Below are positions 19,873 to 31,424 of a stretch of 64,000 nucleotides of DNA, one piece after another (positions within the stretch are counted from its first letter, which is position 1; each line of letters starts with the position of its first letter). The notes under the pieces are model-generated. The model was not told where the DNA came from and ran no database searches. It saw only the letters and a list, made by a program, of their open reading frames with translations. The DNA comes from Nematopogon swammerdamellus (Eukaryota > Arthropoda > Insecta > Lepidoptera > Adelidae), in contig OX336345.1 of the NCBI GenBank assembly GCA_946902875.1, positions 19,375,395-19,439,394 on the forward strand, read 5' to 3'. Made by a program: the position numbers and the translations under genes.

Positions 19873-19912
19873 AACTATATTCGGTGCACTATTTCGGAGG
19901 CAGTGTTTAGTA

Positions 19913-19953
19913 AGCTGTATGTATGTATGTGTGTGTGTGTGTGTGGGTGTGTA
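19913..19953. repeat. GTAT/GT microsatellite
   Basis: Short run of gtatgtatgt then gtgtgtgtgtgtgt, immediately after the Helitron-like end. Confidence 0.8.
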
Positions 19954-20121
19954 GATGCGCCGCTGACGCCGGCGGCAGCGGCGTGAAGGTGTCGGTGGGA
20001 GGGGCCCGGATATAAATATCCCGAACACGCCCAGATTGAAATCAAACCGACCATTTTATTTATACTGCACGAACGTTACTTCGGGCGAGAGTCAGGGCTG
20101 CAATAGCCGACTTAAAGTTGT

Positions 20122-20170
20122 GCCTGTTTCTCAATGGGGTAGGTAGGTAGAGGAAACGGATCTCCACCTG
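20122..20170 (-). pseudogene. RTE-type LINE, terminal codons
   Basis: Minus strand reads CVRWRSVSSTYLPH, equivalent to the GTWRSVVSAYPTG end at 8048-8236. Confidence 0.4.
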
Positions 20171-20235
20171 ACACAATCGATACACTCGCCGGAAGACAGA
20201 ATGGTAGAAATGAGGAAATGTACCAGCAGTAGCTG

Positions 20236-20575
20236 ATGCAGGCTCCAGGCTCGGAGGAGCTGTTTAATGCGATCACGCCGTCCCCTTTCCACCTTCGCAC
20301 CACGCGCACTGGGCAGGGATTGCATCCCTACACGCTGGACTTACCGCGAATGCGTACCAATCGATTCTGCAGATCTATCCTCTACAGAACCGGTAAACTC
20401 TGGAACACTCTTCCTGCCCATATATTTCCCCCCAAATACAGTCTCGTGTCCTTCAAGAGGGGCGTGAATGGGCACCTGTTAGGCCGGCATGACATTCGCA
20501 ACCCCCGCATACGACCGAATGTCCATGGGCGTCGTTAGACACCTTATACCATATGTCGCGCTGTCAATAAAAAAA
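20236..20575 (+). pseudogene. Jockey/CR1-group LINE C-terminus, second family
   Basis: Reads SEELFNAITPSPFHLRTTRT, 'HPYTLDLPRMRTNRFC', RSILYRTGKLWNTLPAHIFP and PKYSLVSFKRGVNGHLLGRH, ending in HGRR-stop and a poly(A) tail. Same protein end at 32166-32450 (-) and 50546-50680 (+). Different subfamily from 9710-10120 (HPYxLD signature and LLGRH end). Confidence 0.75.
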
Positions 20576-20592
20576 AATTAAACTGATATAAA

Positions 20593-20745
20593 ATAGTCCG
20601 TGTTTCCGTCCAGTTAATTGTAGCCGTCACGACCAAAGGGAAGCATTGACATGGCACCTAGTTTCGACAGGAACTAGCACCATGGGCCGGCCTCACTGAT
20701 CACGGGTGTAAGAGGTGATGTAAGTATCTAGCCAATCATGTGTTT
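20593..20745 (+). repeat. 5S-type SINE tail, diverged
   Basis: 'tttccgtccagttaattgta', 'aagcattgacatggcaccta' and 'gtgtaagaggtgatgta' follow the SINE tail order with insertions. Confidence 0.55.
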
Positions 20746-21364
20746 CCAAGAACTTCTGAAATGTATGGGGAGGAGGTAAGTATCGAAGGTTGCAATTTTG
20801 AAAATGGAATGTCATGAAATTCGCGAAGACCCTACAGTTTGACCAACCGCACAAGCGTTCCAAATCGCTGCGCATGGTCATAATATGTGTAGAGCTGGAT
20901 AGATGGTATAGTGAGTGGGTGTGGGTTACTGTGGGTGGTTGGTGCAGTGGTAGGTAGCGCGGCCTCGCAGCTCGGAGCCCGCGGGTCATATCGCGGGCCG
21001 GTGGTGATACAAAACAACACTTGCATGAATAAACGCAATCCACCCGCGATGATTGTATCAAGACCACTGCGTCAAGAATACGGAGCGGATAGCACCACCT
21101 TCTTAGTAGCCAGTAAGCCAGCGTTTTTGCATAAAAAAAAAAAAAAATTTTTACTTTTTCAGAAAAAATCTTCTTGTAGCCCTAGCCGATGTACACGTCT
21201 TTTGAGCCCTCAACCACTCGCGTAGCCCCAAAACTCGCGACACCATGACGATTTCACACTCTCAAAATGGGGAGCTATACTGAAGCGATCGAAAAAATGT
21301 TTTCAATGTTAAAAAATATATTTTAATATATAGTAATCAACATATTTTAAGCAACAAATATATT
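20746..21364. other. Unassigned, with a tRNA-like patch
   Basis: 20935-21010 has a ggtgcagtggtaggtagcg box A-like segment and a 'gagcccgcgggtcatatcgc' GC-rich segment, possibly a SINE head. The rest is AT-rich. Confidence 0.35.
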
Positions 21365-21580
21365 TCTTTGTCGCACCGCTAGGGTTTGGAACTGTCTTCC
21401 GGTGAGTGTGTTTCCCGAATCCTTAACCTAAGCTGGATGTCTTCAAACGTCGTATCAACAGGCTTGATAGCCTACTTAGCAACAGTCCGCCATTCTGCTG
21501 GCATGGCGCCTCACTGAGCGTGGTTTCGCGAGGAGAGGTGTTTTTGACCCTGTCGACTGCATGTTGGCTTACATAAAAAA
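21365..21580 (+). pseudogene. LINE C-terminus and 3' end
   Basis: 'tttggaactgtcttccggtg' codes for VWNCLPVSVFPE; 'gtcttcaaacgtcgtatcaa' codes for VFKRRINRL. Ends with 'atgttggcttacataaaaaa'. Several stops break the frame. Related copies at 46690-46985 (-) and 46995-47310 (+). Confidence 0.65.
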
Positions 21581-21849
21581 ACATGGTTTTTATTTTATTT
21601 CATTTCATGAATGGCTCCATATAGATATTCAAAAGAATGATGTTATCCAAAATGCAAGTAAGAGCATATTGGAGCCCGAGTCGTGTTTCAATATGAAGAT
21701 AATAGTTCGGATAATTGTTTGGGGCCAGGTCTTCAGCACAGCCACTAGGCTTTGCTCGTGCCGACTATCCAGAATAGAATAGAATCATTGCAGACAATTT
21801 GAAATAAGAACGCAGTACACGACAAAAAATAGAGGATTGCGCAAAGGCG

Positions 21850-22345
21850 GACTTTTTTTTTTATGGATACTGACACGGTTGGCTACATTACCTACAAAAT
21901 CCGTGATGTTAGCTCATAACACCGGGTGAACTAGGTGCTATGTCAGTGCTTCCCTTCATTTCATGTCGGCTACACTGAACTGGACGGAAAACACGAACTA
22001 TTTACATAGCCGTTTCGACCGACGACGTTTCACTCAGTGCGGTGGTACCAACCCGGCCGGGATAAACCCTACCACCTAGTAAGGTAAGAAGGGAAGGGAC
22101 CTACAGTTTAACGTGGAGTCCGAACCACGGTCAGGCTCCAACGGTCGAGCGTTCACCCATCCAAGTACTGACCGCGCTCAGCATTGCTTAACAACAGTCG
22201 ACTGACCGCACTTAACTACTGGGCTACCGAGGCTGACGAATTTCCTTATCCCTTAGTCGACTTTTACGACATGCGACGGGGAGAAATGCAGTGGGGCTAT
22301 TCTTTTTAAGTACCGGCCCCACACGGTACATCACACGGGACTTAT
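21850..22345 (-). repeat. 5S-type SINE, near complete, minus strand
   Basis: Read on the minus strand: head with 'ggtagcccagtagttaag', 5S-like 'gttaagcaatgctgagcgcg' and 'cagtacttggatgggtg', central domain, tail and poly(A). A fragment of the gtcgtaaaaggc repeat precedes the head at 22246-22330. It pairs as an inverted copy with 22490-22838. Confidence 0.75.
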
Positions 22346-22489
22346 CACTGCAAGTGATTTCTTCCAGTCAACCTCTGGTTGATGAGGAATACAAATATAG
22401 AGAAAGTCCAGTCGTGTTGCCGCAGGTATATGCTCTAGTATAACCGGTATACAATATAATAACCCCGGAGCTAAGTCGTGCGATCGATC

Positions 22490-22838
22490 GACCGCCGTTA
22501 TTGATCTTAAGCACACCTGCGCGCGGTCACAACTTGGATGGGTGACCGTTGAGGCTGACCGGGTGGTTCGGATTCCGTGTAACACTGTAGGTGAGTGAGG
22601 GATCTTCTTACCTTATTTGGTGGTAGCGTTTAATTCGCCCGGGTTGATGAACCGCACACTGAATGAAAGGTCGGTCGAAGAGCCTATGTAAATAGTTCGT
22701 GTTTTTTGTCTAGTTCAATGTAGCCGGCACGAACACATGGAAGTGCTTCTTCCCTATGGCTATGCAGACATGGCACCTAGTTGACCAAGGTATCGTGGGC
22801 TGACATCATAGGTTATGTAGCCAACCGTGTCAGTTTAT
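22490..22838 (+). repeat. 5S-type SINE, diverged copy
   Basis: 5S-like segment 'cacaacttggatgggtgacc', central domain with 'ggtagcgtttaattcgcccg', and the tail 'gggctgacatcatagg' with no clear poly(A). Older than neighbours judging by divergence. Confidence 0.65.
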
Positions 22839-23026
22839 CATAGTTATACTCAACTCAAGTCTTTTGCTACTACCTACTTATCTAACAACAAACGACTCTA
22901 AAACATCCAAAGGTAGACTCGGAGAAATGCCTGTATGGGCTAGGTCCGCCTTTTCCCCTCATGTAAATAACTTATCGTTTGTTACTGTAAAATGTTTTGC
23001 GGAGCAAGTATTTCTATCTATTTCTA

Positions 23027-23430
23027 AGCGGCGGCGGGTGGCCGAGTGGTTTGGGCATCGGCTTCTCATGCGAGAGGTCCGTGGTTCGAATCCGGTCGGC
23101 GTGTAGCAATGAGTTTTTTCTGATGAAAACATTTACGGGCATATCTACACCTGCTGCTTCACCGTTCGGAACCGGTGTAAAACTGTAGGTCCCTTCCCTT
23201 CCTAGGTGGTAGGCTCAAATTGTAGCCGACTGGTTTGGTACCACAGCACTGGATGTGAGATGGCCGCATGGCAGCCTCGGTTGTGTTCTCCTCTAGTCCA
23301 GTATAGGCAGCAATCCAGGGAAGTCTTCGGTATGGCACCTACCTTTTCGGAGGTGATATTGGCTGGTCGGAGCATGTGCTTTGGCCACTCCGACTCAGCC
23401 ACCCATACCGGATTACATTAAAAAAACACT
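23027..23430 (+). repeat. tRNA-derived SINE, full length
   Basis: Head gcgggtggccgagtggtttg with a box B-like ggttcgaatcc 40 bases on resembles a serine or leucine tRNA. Then 'aaaactgtaggtcccttccc', a central domain and the tail with 'ggaggtgatattggctggtc' and 'cataccggattacatt', ending in poly(A). Other copies at 34574 and 45965; fragments at 1, 7384, 17572, 24200, 53970 and 54403. Confidence 0.8.
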
Positions 23431-23624
23431 TAGAAAGTCAACCTAATTTGTTTTTCTTTCCAAGTTTGATACATCAATTTATTTCATAAACACCGCAGTT
23501 CATCTACCCGTGGTTCGAATTGCGTGTAAATCCGTTGCATTACCTTAACATTTATGGTAGGAAAACGGCGAAAACCTTCGGATTGGTAGGTAGGTGTATG
23601 GTCTCACTGAACAGTAGTCCATGT

Positions 23625-23853
23625 TAGAGTGTTTTCATTTTACGAAGGCACAAGGGGTACGAGGTAGGAAGTGGTGCGAGAGGCGACCGCGCAGAGCTCA
23701 GTAGAGAAGGAACTCGATGCTAGGTCGGTACACACGTTCTACATGTCTCCGCGTCGCTCTGTCGAACCGAGTCGTTCCCTACTGAGCTCCGCGCGGTCTC
23801 ACACCACTTCCTACCTCATACCCCTCGTGCCTTCGTAAAATGAAAACACTCTA
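23625..23853. mobile_element. MITE with long terminal inverted repeats
   Basis: About 90 bases at each end are inverted copies ('gagtgttttcattttacgaa' inward from the left and from the right), with about 45 bases between them. Ends read TA-gagtg and cactc-TA, fitting a TA target site as in Tc1/mariner relatives. No ORF. Confidence 0.75.
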
Positions 23854-24199
23854 TCAACTTATCACATATCTAATTCATAAGCATTCTTCAGAAACTAACG
23901 ACAATTTCGACAAAGCTGTGAGCGGAGATGGGCGTATTACGCTGGTCATTAAAATAAATTAACACCATTATCAACTCCCTCACGGCAGCCGCGCGAAATT
24001 CCACGCGTACTACTCCACGCGATCCGCCATCTTGGCCTCCATTTTGCGACGCAATATTAAATACCTACGACGATAATTTGTGCTAAATTGTGGGATTAGT
24101 GCTACGGTGTGTTATTATTAGTAACTGGCTCTTGCCAGGAGCTCCGCTCGCCTCATTGTCGGTTCGTGCTAAGATGGATGTAAGATCGTATACCTAGCA
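23854..24199. other. No recognised repeat; possible host sequence
   Basis: Contains 'gatccgccatcttggcctcc' and CpG-containing sequence at 23985-24050. No coding frame supported. Confidence 0.35.
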
Positions 24200-24361
24200 T
24201 CCTGGGCTGTGTTCACCTCTAGTCCAGTGTAGCCAGCAATTCAATGGGGAGTCTCTGGTAGGAAACCTACCTTCTCGGAGGTGATATTTGTTGGTCAGAG
24301 CATGAGATTTGACCCCCCTCCCCTGACTCAACCGCCCATATCGAATTACATAAATAAAACC
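24200..24361 (+). repeat. tRNA-derived SINE, 3' half
   Basis: 'cctctagtccagtgtagcca', 'accttctcggaggtgatatt' and 'atatcgaattacataaa' match 23290-23430 with more divergence. Confidence 0.65.
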
Positions 24362-24470
24362 GTCCAAGTGCGAGTCGAAATCGGGCACTGAGCTTTCAGC
24401 ACAAAAATAACCTAAAACTTAAAAGCTTAGTAATAGGCTTCCGTACGGGGTAGGGAAACCTATACGGGAA
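24362..24470 (-). repeat. cgcgagttcgactcgc repeat, internally deleted
   Basis: Starts 'ccgtccaagtgcgagtcg' and jumps to 'ttagtaataggcttccgtac', so the middle of the family consensus is missing. Confidence 0.55.
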
Positions 24471-25319
24471 ACCTAAATAAAAAGTCGTGTGGGTTTGATA
24501 AGTGCATTCCGTTATGCACGCGGGTTGCGGCACGATTCGCATTTCATGTGAAACTGTAGGTAGGTAGAGAAAAATCTGCACGCATTCAAAAGCACTACAT
24601 AGGAATTAGTTCCTGTTAGTTCAGTTCAGTGTAGCCGGCGCAACGGTACCTTATTCCAACAGTAGTGGACGGGGCGGAAAGGCAATATTTACGAAATAAT
24701 TTTGGAAAAACAACCTTCGCTGTTTTTCTCACAGGAAAGTGCGAGGAATGCGCTGACGAATTTAAGTAGTAAATGCGAAGCCACACTGTTTATAGCTACC
24801 TACCTGTATACCTACCTACTAAGGTATTACTAAGTATTTCATCCGGCAGTATCCAGGAACTTAGTTCCAGGTATCTAACGGCTTAAGTAATGTTGTCCGT
24901 TAGTATAAACAACAGTTTAGTCAAAGTCGTTATCGCCACTTACTTTCAATTTTATTTCCCTTCGTCATTTCAATATCAACTTTAATGATAAACAATTAGG
25001 TAAGTTTTACTTTGAATTGTGTGCGGGCATTCATTTAAACTGGGAACAAACTGATTATATAATAATCAGCTTTAACAGTATTCGAAATAAGGTTCTGTTT
25101 TCTTTGACGATGTGGGTGTGTGCGAAGTCGTATTTTCAAAGTACAGGTAGCAAAAAAGTCGGGAAGACATCCTGGCCGGCCGCGTCGATTATGTTATTAC
25201 GCGGCACCACTGCAATGTTGATTAATGTAAAAAACAAAAAGGACAGACTATTCAATGATACATTCCCTGGTTCTCAACTTGGCTGACCACCTTTAGGGCT
25301 AAAGCTGGCTTTCCGATGT
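24471..25319. other. No supported gene
   Basis: A short SINE-like piece (gttcagtgtagccggcgc) is at 24615-24640. The ORF at 25017-25286 has no recognisable domain. Confidence 0.4.
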
Positions 25320-25365
25320 TTTTAGGGTTCCGTACCTCAAAGAAAAAAAAACGAAACCCTTATTA
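25320..25365 (+). repeat. GTTCCGTACC repeat fragment
   Basis: 'tagggttccgtacctcaaag' then A-rich sequence and 'aacccttattatt'; a truncated relative of the cgcgagttcgactcgc family. Confidence 0.45.
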
Positions 25366-26082
25366 TTCACACGCTTGGCTACATCAACATCACCTACAAC
25401 TAGGGTTGCCAGATATTCGCCATTAAAAAAACGGACAACCAAAAACTCCTTTTAATTAGAGAATTTTATTTAGATTTATAAAGTAAAACACATGAAATGT
25501 TAAGAAAGAAAGTTTTATTCATACTTAAGTCAACACAAACAAGTCATCATAGTACAAACAAATCAATATATATACTCGAAGGTAACATTATGCTTTTAGA
25601 ACAAAATAAAAACTTGCCTACCTATTCTGAAATATTTTTTTTGTATCAATCCAAGCGAATTAAATATAAAACTTGAAAGGTACTTAAGTGAATTTATCTA
25701 TCTATTTCCTCAAATAAAAAAAACACAAATATGCAGAATAAAATATACAACTAATTAAGTAAGACCTATGCAAAATTAAGACAGTCATTTATACTGATAA
25801 TGATCACTAGACATCGTGCGTGCCTAGCAATAGCTTATGTATGGCGGGAATAGAAATATTGCAGCATTATTACCGGGCGGGAAATTTAAAAACCGGACAA
25901 AACCTGGCCATGTTTTTTTACCGGGCAGAGGCTTCGAAAACCGGACTGTCTGGCAACCCTACTTACAATATCCGTGATGTCAGCCCATAACACCGGGTGA
26001 ACTTGGTGTCATGTCAGGCTTCCCTTCATTTCATGTCGGCAACACTGAACTGGACGGAAAACAGGAACTATTTACATAGTTT
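25366..26082 (-). repeat. 5S-type SINE tail split by a hAT-like element
   Basis: The pieces 25366-25400 and 25962-26082 together give the minus-strand tail and middle ('gtgatgtcagcccataacac', 'gcttcccttcatttcatgtc', 'gaactggacggaaaacag'). Intervening sequence is a separate element. Confidence 0.7.
25401..25961. mobile_element. hAT-like nonautonomous element, nested in a SINE
   Basis: 561 bases with termini tagggttgccagatat and its counterpart ending tctggcaaccctA. The flanking 8-mers cctacaac and cttacaat differ at two positions and come from the SINE. Internal sequence repeats 'ccggacaa' type words and has no transposase ORF. TIR form (TAGGGTTGCCAG) and 8 bp duplication fit hAT. Confidence 0.7.
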
Positions 26083-27072
26083 CTCCGAATCTGAATGAAA
26101 TTATAAATACTTTTAGTCTACCATGGATATATCTATTAGTGACCGCGTATTCCAACCATGATAAGCCAAACACCAACCATATAAATGAAATTATGTTTAT
26201 ATTCATAATCAGGTTTATAAGTATACAATTTATAGAACGATCACTCAATATTACGTACTTACTTAAACTATGTAAAAAAGAGCGAATTAAAATAATGTGA
26301 TTTATGAATGGAAAGGGCTCGCTATAAGAAATACAAATATATTTTTTATAATTTTAAAATGCATAGCATAAAAAATATACGAAAATCGAACACGATCCCC
26401 CTCCCGCTCTACCCCCCATATCAGAAACGACTGAGTTTAAAATTTTGAAACAAAATAGGGAATAGGGCCTCTCTCATAGTTGAACAAACGAAAATCCTAA
26501 GTCTAAAAAGTTCTCACGAACAGCGGCAAAGTTGGTGTGAAAATTGTACACTGAACACTGAAGTAAAACAAACAACAAATACCGGCCAATTACGTGACGG
26601 TACTTAACCTACGGTGCGCGATTCCGACTCGCACTTTGTTAAATTTTTAAAGTAAGCTAGAAAGATGGTTTTTTCGAACAGAAAGAAAACTCACCAATCG
26701 CTGCAGTAACAGTCGATTGAGCAAGTAAAGCGATAAAGCTAACGTACGACTATTGAAAGTTTACGCAATTTATGCTCGCGCAATAAAACTCCCATTAAGC
26801 CACCACTTTCCCATGCATAAATCTAATTTATCGACTCTACTTTCGCGTCAGTCTGTTATCAATCAGCGACTGTCGAGCCATCTACAAGCGCGTCGACGAC
26901 CAAACAAGGCGCCTCGTATGCGTTTTTGCTTAAAAGACATTAGCATATTATGCGATAAAAGTCTCTTTCGCATATAAACTACCTGTGCTTCATACGATGG
27001 GACAACGTACGTACTAGGAGAAATTATTCTTGCAGCCTATTGGCCAGTAAAACACGCGGCCTATTGGTCAAC
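26083..27072. other. Unassigned stretch with one repeat end
   Basis: A diverged end of the cgcgagttcgactcgc repeat is at 26600-26640 (gtgcgcgattccgactcgca). The ORF 26753-26977 has no domain. Confidence 0.4.
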
Positions 27073-27175
27073 AAGATCACATCAAATGAAATATACTTTA
27101 TTGTACACCATGAAAACATGGTATACAAAAGGCGAGTTTAATGCAAAGTAGCATTCTTTACAAACTAACCTTTAG
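27073..27175 (-). mobile_element. LINE 3' tail
   Basis: Minus strand: 'gtataccatgttttcatggt' then 'gtacaataaagtatatttca', a LINE-like 3' end with polyadenylation signal and an inverted ccatgttttcatgg motif. Confidence 0.4.
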
Positions 27176-28040
27176 GATGTGGAGAAGCGCATATGGCCGT
27201 CAATGCAGTGCAAAAGTAAAGTGTGAAGAATAAAAGTATTATATAAATGGATACAAACATATTATAAATAGATACATATATAACATAAATACTGTAAGGT
27301 AAATTAATATTATATTTATGTATAAAGACAGGTAGGTATACGTATTCCATCAATAAAATAAAATATTTCATACATTCTTTTTGTTTTAAAAATTTATGCA
27401 ATTGTGTAAAATAATATACAATGTAAATCTATTAAGGCTAAATCAGTATTTTCAAAGGAAAAAACTAGACACTATAAAACGAAATTAAAATAAAGAATTC
27501 CTCCAGTTATTAATATTTAATCCCTAATATTAATACTAAATACAGCAAAATGAACTATTGTACCCGCCAGTAAATAATGAGCAGCGAGCTATAGAAAGTG
27601 CTTGCCGCACGAACTGGCTCGTCTCTGTGCGACAGGGACGACGCTCTACAACCGCATTGTCTCTTTCTAAAGCTTGATGTCATTACTTACTGCTGGGTAC
27701 TGTTCATAGGTAAGCCTTCCTTCATGGAGGGCGACGATGACTACGACGACGGGCGGGTCGGTCTCGGTGCACGCACGCACGCTAAATTGGGTCGCTTCGC
27801 TTATCTTGACCAATGGTCGTGCTCGGGACGATTTCACCTAGTAGGTTGACTTGTGGCAACCTGCGCCCTGTTAATCTTGGCATGTAAGGAACTAAGGACC
27901 CGAGACTGCACTTTAGATTTTAGATTTTGTTAGATTTTTAGAAAGCACAATGAAATATTTCAATGGTACGTGCAGTTGCCTATCGAACACGAAACAAACA
28001 ATTTAACAATAATTCCCCCCGACGACGGCATAGTAAGCAG
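27176..28040. other. No supported gene
   Basis: AT-rich to 27600; then a GC-balanced part with an ORF at 27598-27849 (acidic GDDDYDDG patch) that I cannot assign. Confidence 0.35.
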
Positions 28041-28044
28041 TCTG

Positions 28045-28156
28045 CTTGCAAGTAGACGTAGAGACTTGCAAGTAGACGTAGAGACTTGCAAGTAGACGTA
28101 GAGACTTGCAAGTAGACGTAGAGACTTGCAAGTAGACGTGGAGACTTGCAAGTAGA
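28045..28156. repeat. 20 bp tandem repeat, about 5.6 copies
   Basis: Unit cttgcaagtagacgtagaga repeated with exact 20 base spacing and one substitution in the fifth copy. High identity suggests recent expansion. Confidence 0.95.
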
Positions 28157-29224
28157 AGTTTTATCTTATTCAAATTTATCTAATTGAACTAGTTCTTTTT
28201 CAATGAAATACTTGACTAAATTGTTCTCAAACTCAAAGATTAAAGTAGGTGGATAAAAATTTGCCAAGACGCACTATTGAGTAGCAAAGAATATACAATT
28301 TTTTCTTTTAAAGCAACTGAAGAACGTTATGCATAACAGGAGCTATGATCTTCGAAAGAACTTGTTAATCCAGTTAGAATAAGAATAAGAAATATTAATT
28401 TTTCACTTCAAATACATAAGTACAAAACCAATACTAGATAACAATAGCTATGAATAAGAGAAAAAAAGGACTGGACACAGCCTGTGCTGAATCTATTGAA
28501 GATTCAGCACTGTATTTAAGTCCGATCCGATTTAAGTTAGATCTCATTTCTTTTATTAGCGAAGCCGTTATCCGAGTGCTTATCTTGCAAGTTTTTATTG
28601 TTGTGAACTTGGCAATTTTTTCACATTTATGTTTTGGTGGGATATAATATGCTGCTACGTAAACGAATCTTACCTGCATACCTACTAACTTATTAATATT
28701 GTAATAGAATAATAATATTCCCGCAAATATGTAATATTTCTTGTTCAGGAATATTTTTATTAGTTTATTAAATCAACTGGCAGGCTCGTCATAGGAAAGG
28801 TAGTCTGGAATAAAATTCCTTTTGTTTGTATGCGCAATAAAACATGTTCCAATCATTATCTGAACTCTATACATTTACCCCTTCGTACGGAGCAGCTAAA
28901 CATCGACTTTTATGAAAATACGATGTAATTACTGAAATAAGCAGAGCGCTCAGCATATTAGCATAGTATTAATTGCTATATTGTTGAATTATGATTCATA
29001 ATTAGTGATTATTATCCGTGCGTAAGTGTACACGTACACCCGCGTTCACTTATGGGAGCACAGTGGCGCGACGCGACTAGCGATTCAACATCGTAGCACA
29101 ATCAAAATATGTACTGTAAGTACACTAAATAAATGAAACTGTATAACATGGAATTGTTATTTATTTGTATATATTTATTTAACAGTCTACAATAGAAACA
29201 ATGATTGGAAGATTGCTGCAAAAT
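28157..29224. other. AT-rich, no supported gene
   Basis: Overlapping open frames on both strands at 28434-28679 contain a palindromic ctgaatctattgaagattcag segment, so they are probably incidental. Confidence 0.4.
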
Positions 29225-29520
29225 CAGGTGGGTCTTCGTGCCTTACTTGCTACTTGATAGTATCTTGTCCGAATGCTTTGCTGGGCGTGGTGGTTGGTTT
29301 TGTGTTGTGCGGTTAGTCCTTCCAGCAGAACACCGAATATTCTGCTTATCCCAACTGTCGGGATACAGCGTGATTGTATGTATGTATTTATGTATTATTT
29401 AGGTAGGTACTAAAAACTAACGAAATACTATCTCATAAAAAACCGGTTACTCTGCTTACCCCAATTGTCTGGATATAGAGTGTGGTATGTATGTATGTAT
29501 GTATTGCTGTAGAGTTTCCC
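29225..29520 (+). repeat. Repeat with 'tgcttatcccaactgtcggg' motif, two copies
   Basis: The block occurs at 29340-29400 and 29450-29510, each followed by a gtatgtatgt run; related pieces lie at 19430 and, inverted, at 50280. A dispersed lepidopteran repeat of unknown class. Confidence 0.5.
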
Positions 29521-29789
29521 GACAAATAAAAAAAAACTCAAATTCTACTGTGTGAGCTCTCCAATTTGCGCTATGGCGCTATGTTCTGTGTCCTCTTTGT
29601 ATTCTGTGGCAGTGCTGCTGACTTACTCGACAGGTTCAGCGCTGTGTGTATGACACATTGTGAATGCTTCAACGCAGTGGATCGTTTCACATGTCTAGCA
29701 ACGGATGCGAGGCGAACAATTTAAAAAAAAAGTATATTATCTATAACAAAATATTAAGTTGTTTGCATGTTCAACCCGAGGGATATTTA

Positions 29790-29838
29790 TTGGAGAGTCT
29801 ATGCCCAGCAGTGGGCGCTAAAACGATGACTGACACGT
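29790..29838 (+). pseudogene. RTE-type LINE, terminal codons
   Basis: Reads WRVYAQQWALKR-stop, comparable to the end at 7075-7106. Confidence 0.4.
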
Positions 29839-30404
29839 TCAGCATAATTATTATTATATCTACACAAAATCGCTCTCCTCCTACTGCGTCGTGCTTTGTG
29901 TACCCTCCGCTTACACGACTGACCGACGAAGACGAGTAAAGAAAGACGTAATACAAACTCTTTGGACAATCCATACCGTGCGTCGCGTCACGTCGCGTCG
30001 CGTCGTTTCAACCCGCTCCCCCGTGACAGCTAGCGACCCCGCACGGCGACAATATTTTCACTATGACTTTTGTGGTCACAAACGTTATGTGTGGTTTGAG
30101 GCCCAGGCCAGGGACTATAAACCTAAGAAAAAATATAAAATAGATAGAGATTAAAGAACATCCAATTAATACTTAATTATAATAATATTATTAAACAAAT
30201 AATAAGTACGTATCACATACATATTTTAAAATGTAATTAATTAATGTAAACACCTACGTGCTTAGGTGCTTACCGCAAACATTTTAGTACCGAAATTATT
30301 ATAAGTAGAGAAATTTTAATTTGGGGGAAAGAAGCGTGGAAATGCTCCCAGGGTGACATTTGATTGCAATAATTGCGGTATAGAAATTTAAACCGGCATT
30401 ACGT
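29839..30404. other. Unassigned, short GC repeats
   Basis: At 29980-30005 the word cgtcgcgt repeats four times. A short frame at 29891-30154 has no recognised domain. Confidence 0.4.
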
Positions 30405-30700
30405 TTTTAGGGTTCCGTATCCATACGGAAACCTATTACTAATCTATCTGTATGTCGGTCTGTTCGTCCCACCTAGGGCTGTACCTTTTGAATCGTAATA
30501 GGTAGCCGCGGTTGAAATTTTCACAAAATACGTGTTATTATCGCGGATGTGATACACATACGTAAAACCCATACAAGAAACGTGCTAAGAATCGATTAGT
30601 GCATGTTCAAGATACTGAATGACGACGCCACAGGTATGTGTAGCGGATCTACGGAACCCTCCGTGCGCGAGTAAAACTCGCACTTGAGCGATTTTTCATG
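30405..30700 (+). repeat. cgcgagttcgactcgc repeat, diverged
   Basis: 'agggttccgtatccatacgg', 'agggctgtaccttttgaatc', 'tgcgcgagtaaaactcgcac'. Order conserved; the terminal palindrome has changed centre bases but still pairs. Confidence 0.65.
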
Positions 30701-31355
30701 TTGAACTGCATTACCGTTTCGACATACCGCAATAAGTTTAACCCTTTTCAGTCCCTGGATGGCTATATACTCACTGGCGCAGATGTATGGAAAAAAGGCG
30801 TTTACACTTCCGCGAACGTGAAATGGCAACGCTTCCATGTGTCCTACATCATCAATCCGCGGATCACGTAACGTTGTGAGTGAGGTTGACGGCTGGCTAA
30901 TATGACCGCAGGCACAGATGCACTTTGAACGTTCAGTGCGGGTGGGATCAACGCACTTGTTCTAATTACTAGCCTTGAACGAAATACACCGATGAATGCT
31001 AAATTATGAATGAAAATTATTCCTAGAATGTTTTATATAAAAATGAATAAAAATAAATAGGTACAAGAATTATTTTGTTAAATACTACACCGAATAAAAA
31101 TTCTAATAAAAAAGAACTTTCACAGCTGATACACTGACTTATCAACTACTTATTCTATAAAAACACCTATGAAACGACCACCGATTGTGTCTAAAGCAAA
31201 ATATGTGTCACTTCCAAACATTTAAGTTACCTACGAAATAGGTACTGAAATTGGCACCGAATTGATCGGTTAAAACTGTTATGAAAAATCAAGAGTTTGT
31301 CGCTGTGCTCCTTTTAAAGGAGCGCAGCGACGTAATCCAAACTCTTTGGAAAAAT
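30701..31355. other. No supported gene
   Basis: AT-rich with no recognised element. Confidence 0.4.
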
Positions 31356-31358
31356 CTA

Positions 31359-31410
31359 CCAAGTGCGAGTCAGATACGCGCACCGAGTTTTCCGCACAAT
31401 AACAGGCCGT
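31359..31410 (-). repeat. End fragment of the cgcgagttcgactcgc repeat
   Basis: 'ccaagtgcgagtcagatacg' 'cgcaccgag' corresponds to the terminal palindrome, diverged. Confidence 0.45.
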
Positions 31411-31424
31411 TTTTATTATTATTA

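Noticed and set aside
28045..28156. CRISPR-like array
   Set aside because: Units are directly adjacent 20 bp repeats without spacers, in a eukaryotic repeat context.
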